This document shows, piece by piece, positions 41,151 to 43,301 of a DNA stretch of 43,301 nt. The stretch covers positions 1 through 43,301 of the forward strand of contig NZ_BMNQ01000027.1 of the NCBI RefSeq assembly GCF_014646635.1, written 5' to 3'. Within the stretch, counting starts at the first letter, position 1; the number at the start of each line of letters is the position of its first letter. Made by a program: the position numbers and the translations under genes. The DNA is from Lentibacillus kapialis (GTDB lineage Bacteria; Bacillota; Bacilli; Bacillales; Amphibacillaceae). The notes below the pieces were generated by a model that was not told the DNA's origin, searched no databases, and saw only the letters and a program-made list of their open reading frames with translations.

Positions 41151-42986
41151 ATGACACATGAAGCACCAGAAAAAAATCGTCATTTAAACCGGTTTTATTA
41201 CACAATTGATCATGCGGTGGAAAAGCCGTTTAACTGGAAGCAAATGTGGCGCTTGTTGACATATTTGAAACCTTACGCCAAGACATATTTGCCCGGCGCA
41301 GTAATTGCGATGTTTATTTCAACAGCCGTACGATTGATTGTTCCGATCCTCATTGGCAAAGTTGCTTTTGACATGGTTATTGCAAATAAAAATATAACGC
41401 TGCTGACCTATATGGTGATTGGCATTGTTGTTTTGTATTCGCTGAGCTATATTGGTAATGTTTTTCGGATAAAATGGGTGAATATTCTGGGGCAAAATGT
41501 TATTTATGATTTGCGCCAGCATCTGTTTTCGCATGTTCAACGCTTGTCGCATCGCTTTTTTGATACACGTTCCGGGGGCTCCATCATTGTGCGTATTATG
41601 AACGATACCAACTCCCTTCAGGAACTTTTCACCAATGGAATCATCAACTTGCTGATGGATGTTGTCACCCTGACCGGGATCGTCGTTATTTTATTGGCGT
41701 TGAGTCCGAAGCTGGCACTGGCGATTATGGTTATATTGCCTATTATGTTTTATATTTCAACAAAACTCAGACGCAATATCCGCCGCTCGTGGCAAGATGT
41801 GCGCATTCAGCAATCACGTCTGAATTCACATCTTAATGAGAGTATTCAAGGAATCCGTATTACACAATCATTTTCTCAAGAAAAGGCTAACGAAGAATAT
41901 TTCGACGGCGTCAACACTGATAATTTTAAAAGCTGGCAGACGGCTACGAAGAAAAGCGCTATGTTCGGCCCATTTGTTGAATTGAGCAATGCACTTGGGA
42001 CAGTTATCCTTATCTCATATGGTGCTTATCTTATATTATTGGGAGAGGCAGGCGGTGGTATCGCCATTGGAACGTTTGTGTCGTTCGGATTTTATATCGG
42101 TATGTTCTGGGAGCCGATATCACGCCTTGGTCAGATGTATAATCAACTGCTGATGGCTATGTCGGCATCGGAACGTATTTTTGAATTCCTTGATGAACAA
42201 CCGAATGTTGTTGACAAAAAAGATGGTACAGAATTAACGGGTATGAACGGGCAGATTGAATTTGACCATGTGGCGTTTTCCTACGATGAAGAACGAACTG
42301 CACTGCATGAGATATCATTGAATATAAAAGCTGGTCAGACTATTGCTTTGGTAGGACACACCGGAAGCGGAAAATCGACGATTGCCAATTTGATCAACCG
42401 GTTCTATGATCCAACGGCAGGTTCGGTCAAAATCGATGGTCACGATTTACGGGATGTCAAATTGGATAGTTTGCGTCGCGGAATCAGCGTTGTTTTACAA
42501 GACACATTTATCTTTTCCGGCAACATTATGGAAAATATCCGATTTGGCCGACCGGACGCAACTGATCAAGAAGTTATCGACGCGTCAAAAGTGGTCGGGG
42601 CAGATGACTTCATTCAGAGGCTCGCAAACGGATATGAAACGGAAGTGGAAGAGCGGGGGAATATCCTGTCAGCAGGTGAACGGCAATTATTATCTTTTGC
42701 CAGGGCATTGCTGGCAAACCCAAGGATTTTAATATTGGATGAAGCGACTGCAAGTATCGATACTGAAACCGAGGTCAAAATTCAGAAGGCGCTGCAAAGG
42801 CTCTTAACGGGCAGAACGGCCATCCTGATTGCACACCGTCTGTCAACCATCAGGGAATCTGATAATATTTTTGTGCTGGAAAATGGCAAAATACTTGAGA
42901 ATGGCAGTCATGATGAACTCATGAAACAGCGCGGTGATTATTTTGAGTTGGTTAAATCACAGTTTGAAATGCTTGATGCGATGTAA
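41151..42986 (+). CDS. yknV: ABC exporter subunit with active catalytic residue (YknV-like)
   Basis: A 611-residue half-transporter with a longer N-terminal cytoplasmic lead (about 40 residues), six helices and an ATPase domain. Walker A is GHTGSGKST and Walker B is LILDEATASID with the catalytic Glu intact, while the signature is altered to LSAGERQL. Paired with YknU this gives one competent and one degenerate ATP site. AAGGGGGAG precedes ATG 41151; the upstream in-frame start at 41067 overlaps yknU and is rejected. Confidence 0.92.
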   Translation: MTHEAPEKNRHLNRFYYTIDHAVEKPFNWKQMWRLLTYLKPYAKTYLPGAVIAMFISTAVRLIVPILIGKVAFDMVIANKNITLLTYMVIGIVVLYSLSYIGNVFRIKWVNILGQNVIYDLRQHLFSHVQRLSHRFFDTRSGGSIIVRIMNDTNSLQELFTNGIINLLMDVVTLTGIVVILLALSPKLALAIMVILPIMFYISTKLRRNIRRSWQDVRIQQSRLNSHLNESIQGIRITQSFSQEKANEEYFDGVNTDNFKSWQTATKKSAMFGPFVELSNALGTVILISYGAYLILLGEAGGGIAIGTFVSFGFYIGMFWEPISRLGQMYNQLLMAMSASERIFEFLDEQPNVVDKKDGTELTGMNGQIEFDHVAFSYDEERTALHEISLNIKAGQTIALVGHTGSGKSTIANLINRFYDPTAGSVKIDGHDLRDVKLDSLRRGISVVLQDTFIFSGNIMENIRFGRPDATDQEVIDASKVVGADDFIQRLANGYETEVEERGNILSAGERQLLSFARALLANPRILILDEATASIDTETEVKIQKALQRLLTGRTAILIAHRLSTIRESDNIFVLENGKILENGSHDELMKQRGDYFELVKSQFEMLDAM

Positions 42987-42989
42987 AGG

Positions 42990-43019
42990 AACGGAGGCGT
43001 ATGCTTCCGTTTCTTTTTT
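42990..43019 (+). terminator. Terminator of yknUV
   Basis: AACGGAGG pairs with CTTCCGTT (G-U pairs), then TCTTTTTT. Repeat copies begin directly after. Confidence 0.85.
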
Positions 43020-43020
43020 A

Positions 43021-43106
43021 GAAGTTAAGAAAGTATAAATTATTTCTTACTGCATAAATGCAACTAAGGCTTTCGCCATTAAAGCTTGGCGATAAGCCAA
43101 GTTTTC
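43021..43106 (+). repeat. 85-bp hairpin repeat, diverged copy 6
   Basis: Head GAAGTTAAGAAAGTATAAATT and hairpin CTTGGC / GCCAAG followed by GTTTTCT. The arms differ from other copies but the layout is the same. Confidence 0.65.
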
Positions 43107-43110
43107 TAAT

Positions 43111-43195
43111 AACGTCAGAAAGTATAAAATATGGATGACCTTATAAGAAAAACTCGGCATTCGCTATAAGGCGAGGCGAATGCCGAGTTTTTCTA
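43111..43195 (+). repeat. 85-bp hairpin repeat, copy 7 (tandem)
   Basis: Full-length: AACGTCAGAAAGTATAAAAT, GGATGACCTTATAAGAAAAA, stem CTCGGCATTCGC / GCGAATGCCGAG, then TTTTTCT. A further head (ATCAGAAAGTATATAATTTT) starts at 43201 but its hairpin is not found. Confidence 0.85.
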
Positions 43196-43245
43196 AGAAG
43201 ATCAGAAAGTATATAATTTTTAGCCCTATTGATACTTCGTCGAAT

Positions 43246-43301
43246 ATTGCCACGTCCGGCTCTAGCACTAATGCTGTAGCGTGACTCCTCGATAAGTCAA
43301 T
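43246..43301. repeat. Partial dispersed Bacillaceae-type repeat at window end
   Basis: The block TTGCCACGTCCGGCTCTAGC resembles intergenic repeats I recall from several Bacillaceae genomes; it is cut by the window edge, so extent and identity are uncertain. Confidence 0.35.

Noticed and set aside
43246-43301. Fragment of an rRNA gene
   Set aside because: The short block does not fit a conserved rRNA segment I can name and is more like a dispersed intergenic repeat.

Overview
The window looks like the chromosome of an endospore-forming, probably halotolerant Bacillaceae (Lentibacillus, Virgibacillus or Oceanobacillus type). The basis is strong AGGAGG-like ribosome binding sites, frequent TTG and GTG starts, sporulation genes (a spoVA operon, a Spo0E-like phosphatase), many genes with Bacillus subtilis counterparts (ykyB, ykuE, ykuF, ykuL, ykuS, ykuT, ykuV, yknUV, ywpF, fbpB), and several short dispersed repeats of the kind common in these genera. 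The genus is an inference. I found no rRNA, tRNA, CRISPR array or intact transposase.

Layout. 1-4100: a 43-aa Cys-rich protein, an ion-transporter-like permease, glutamate dehydrogenase and a GNAT acetyltransferase. 4200-4530: a very short holin-like toxin ORF in what looks like a type I toxin-antitoxin locus. 4880-5892 (minus): a DUF1657 + DUF421 pair. 6622-9186: a two-gene gluconate-2-dehydrogenase-like (GMC flavoprotein) operon lying between inverted copies of a ~190-bp repeat. 9891-13302: a large cysteine-type formate dehydrogenase plus its DUF1641 partner. 13486-15231: a CstA-family transporter. 15310-17541: a tight operon of a small protein ending in Cys-Cys, a cysteine-free ArsA/Get3-like ATPase and a zinc-free MDR oxidoreductase.

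17660-21374 (minus): a seven-gene spoVA operon, DUF1657 - YhcN/YlaJ lipoprotein - SpoVAC - SpoVAD - SpoVAEb - DUF1657 - DUF421/DUF1657 fusion. This is the gene order known from the mobile spoVA2mob heat-resistance operons. 21600-24974: a small exported protein, then molybdenum-cofactor genes moeA and moaA (probably serving the formate dehydrogenase) and a YwpF-like protein. 25427-29214: a Ktr-type potassium channel subunit, then an HtrA-like protease and its zinc-ribbon neighbour. 29415-30820: three small genes (a 28-aa membrane peptide, a Spo0E-like phosphatase, FbpB) and a decayed IS/MITE.

31042-43301: ScdA/YtfE iron-sulfur repair protein, a DMT exporter, a small membrane protein, then a condensed version of the B. 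subtilis ykyB-ykuV region with a SCO1 lipoprotein inserted, followed by the heterodimeric ABC exporter YknUV.

The most unusual non-coding signal is a family of ~85-bp hairpin elements. Each starts with a conserved head that directly follows the T-run of a gene terminator, and each ends in its own bidirectional terminator-like hairpin. Copies sit at several 3' ends and convergent junctions in one orientation, two of them in tandem arrays. The best protein-level candidates for little-described biology are the DUF1657/DUF421/SpoVA set and the Cys-Cys-tail protein with its cysteine-free ATPase.
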